Shown here in pieces: positions 7,281-7,710 of a stretch of DNA of 7,710 nucleotides (position 1 is its first letter; each line of letters opens with the position of its first letter). The position numbers and the translations under genes were made by a program. Origin of the DNA: Fidelibacterota bacterium (lineage in GTDB: Bacteria; Fidelibacterota; BS150m-G59); contig JADHUZ010000049.1 of NCBI GenBank assembly GCA_016784265.1, positions 1-7,710 of the forward strand. Reading direction: 5' to 3'. The notes below the pieces were generated by a model that made no database searches, was not told where the DNA came from, and was given only the letters and a program-made list of their open reading frames with translations.

Positions 7281-7710
7281 CTACCTTATAATTGGATATT
7301 TTTTTTGGAAACGAAAATGATAATATAACCGAGACGCAACAATAACGACGGCTGTCAGGAAAAACAAAATTGGAAATTGCAAACTCATTGCAATCAGTAG
7401 ATAGAGAATTGAAAAGCGAATTGCCTGCAAAAGGTCACGGTTTTGATTGAAATAAATTCTTGCTCTGGAGATCATAACAGCACCGGCAAATGCGGCAAAT
7501 GCGACCAAATGATCGTGTAAATAAATTGCGAAAACAGCCGATAATATCATAAAAATCATCGCGAAATTGAGTGTTTTAATTTTCCCGAAACGCACACAAA
7601 AAGTGATTTTGTCCGTTTTCCCATCTCCATCGGCATCTGGTATCGTGGTCAGCAAATAAATTGCGCAAAATCCACAAACAATCGGAATCGAAAAAATAAT
7701 CGTGTTGAGC
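7281..7710 (-). CDS. UbiA-family membrane prenyltransferase, C-terminal part (5' end outside window)
   Basis: The minus-strand frame is open from the right edge to a TAG at 7283-7281, giving 142 residues of a longer protein. A TTG at 7655-7653 could be taken as a start, but the frame continues upstream with a membrane segment (visible residues 3-20), so it is internal. Directly after that segment comes DADGD (25-29), which fits the second Asp-rich DxxxD motif of UbiA enzymes, followed by K34-x-T36 and VRFG (39-42), the usual continuation (compare the family pattern KTLAVRLG). At least three more hydrophobic segments follow, then a basic end. UbiA enzymes move a polyprenyl group onto an aromatic or other acceptor, using magnesium and the Asp motifs, at the cytoplasmic membrane, for example in quinone or prenyl-lipid synthesis. 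The first Asp motif lies outside the window, so the subfamily and substrate cannot be judged. It is probably cotranscribed with dinG. Confidence 0.75.
   Translation of the reverse strand, partial: LNTIIFSIPIVCGFCAIYLLTTIPDADGDGKTDKITFCVRFGKIKTLNFAMIFMILSAVFAIYLHDHLVAFAAFAGAVMISRARIYFNQNRDLLQAIRFSILYLLIAMSLQFPILFFLTAVVIVASRLYYHFRFQKKYPIIR
7284..7287 (-). promoter_or_regulatory. Ribosome binding site of dinG
   Basis: On the minus strand AAGG lies six bases before the GTG at 7277-7275, just inside the end of the UbiA-family gene (stop at 7283-7281). It supports the GTG as the start and suggests coupled translation of the two genes. Confidence 0.65.

Noticed and set aside
7285..7292. TATAAT-like box at the end of the UbiA-family gene
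   Set aside because: On the plus strand it faces into the minus-strand prenyltransferase gene, with no plus-strand gene downstream; it lies in coding sequence and is expected by chance in AT-rich DNA.
7612..7638. DADGDGKTD, resembling a calcium-binding EF-hand or dockerin loop
   Set aside because: It sits right after a membrane segment and is followed by KxT and VRFG, as the second Asp motif of UbiA prenyltransferases is; the resemblance to a calcium loop is superficial.
1..7710. CRISPR arrays, insertion sequences, tRNA/rRNA genes, riboswitches, defence or toxin-antitoxin modules
   Set aside because: I found no direct repeats with spacers, transposase motifs, terminal repeats, cloverleaf sequences or small gene pairs; about 98 percent of the window is accounted for by the six recognised or partial genes plus the short tail gene.

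Overview
The window is ordinary bacterial chromosome. It is AT-rich by eye, densely packed, and reads with the standard code (TGA is a real stop at 2666-2668). It holds two convergent gene blocks plus a partial gene at each end. A lipoprotein-type substrate-binding protein argues for a bacterium. Protein-level features do not fix a phylum, and I see no sporulation genes next to the spore-photolyase-like gene.

Plus-strand block (1-4430). A 17-codon C-terminal tail of an unidentified gene ends at 56. After an 80-base gap comes a radical SAM protein of the spore photoproduct lyase (SPL) family (137-1150). It is followed almost without gaps by three parts of a peptide/nickel-type ABC importer: a family 5 substrate-binding lipoprotein (1154-2668), a DppB-type permease (2665-3603, ATGA overlap) and a DppC-type permease (GTG start at 3609, ending 4430). 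The spacings of 3, -4 and 5 bases suggest one transcript with translational coupling. The two ATPase subunits such an importer needs are not in the window; the next gene lies on the other strand.

Minus-strand block (7710-4446). The C-terminal part of a UbiA-family membrane prenyltransferase runs in from the right edge and ends at 7281. Three bases later a GTG starts a 943-residue DinG-type protein: an N-terminal DnaQ-like DEDDh 3'-5' exonuclease fused to an XPD/Rad3-like superfamily 2 helicase. All exonuclease catalytic residues, the helicase motifs and four iron-sulfur cysteines are visible. The two blocks converge with 15 bases between stop codons, inside a small imperfect palindrome.

The best candidate for a second look is the SPL-family protein. 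It has the radical SAM cysteine motif, but no cysteine where SPL has its catalytic hydrogen-donor cysteine, and an isoleucine where SPL has a tyrosine of its radical-transfer path. It also carries three extra N-terminal cysteines. It is therefore unlikely to be a classical spore photoproduct lyase. I found no mobile element, CRISPR array, RNA gene, defence island or wholly unknown system here.
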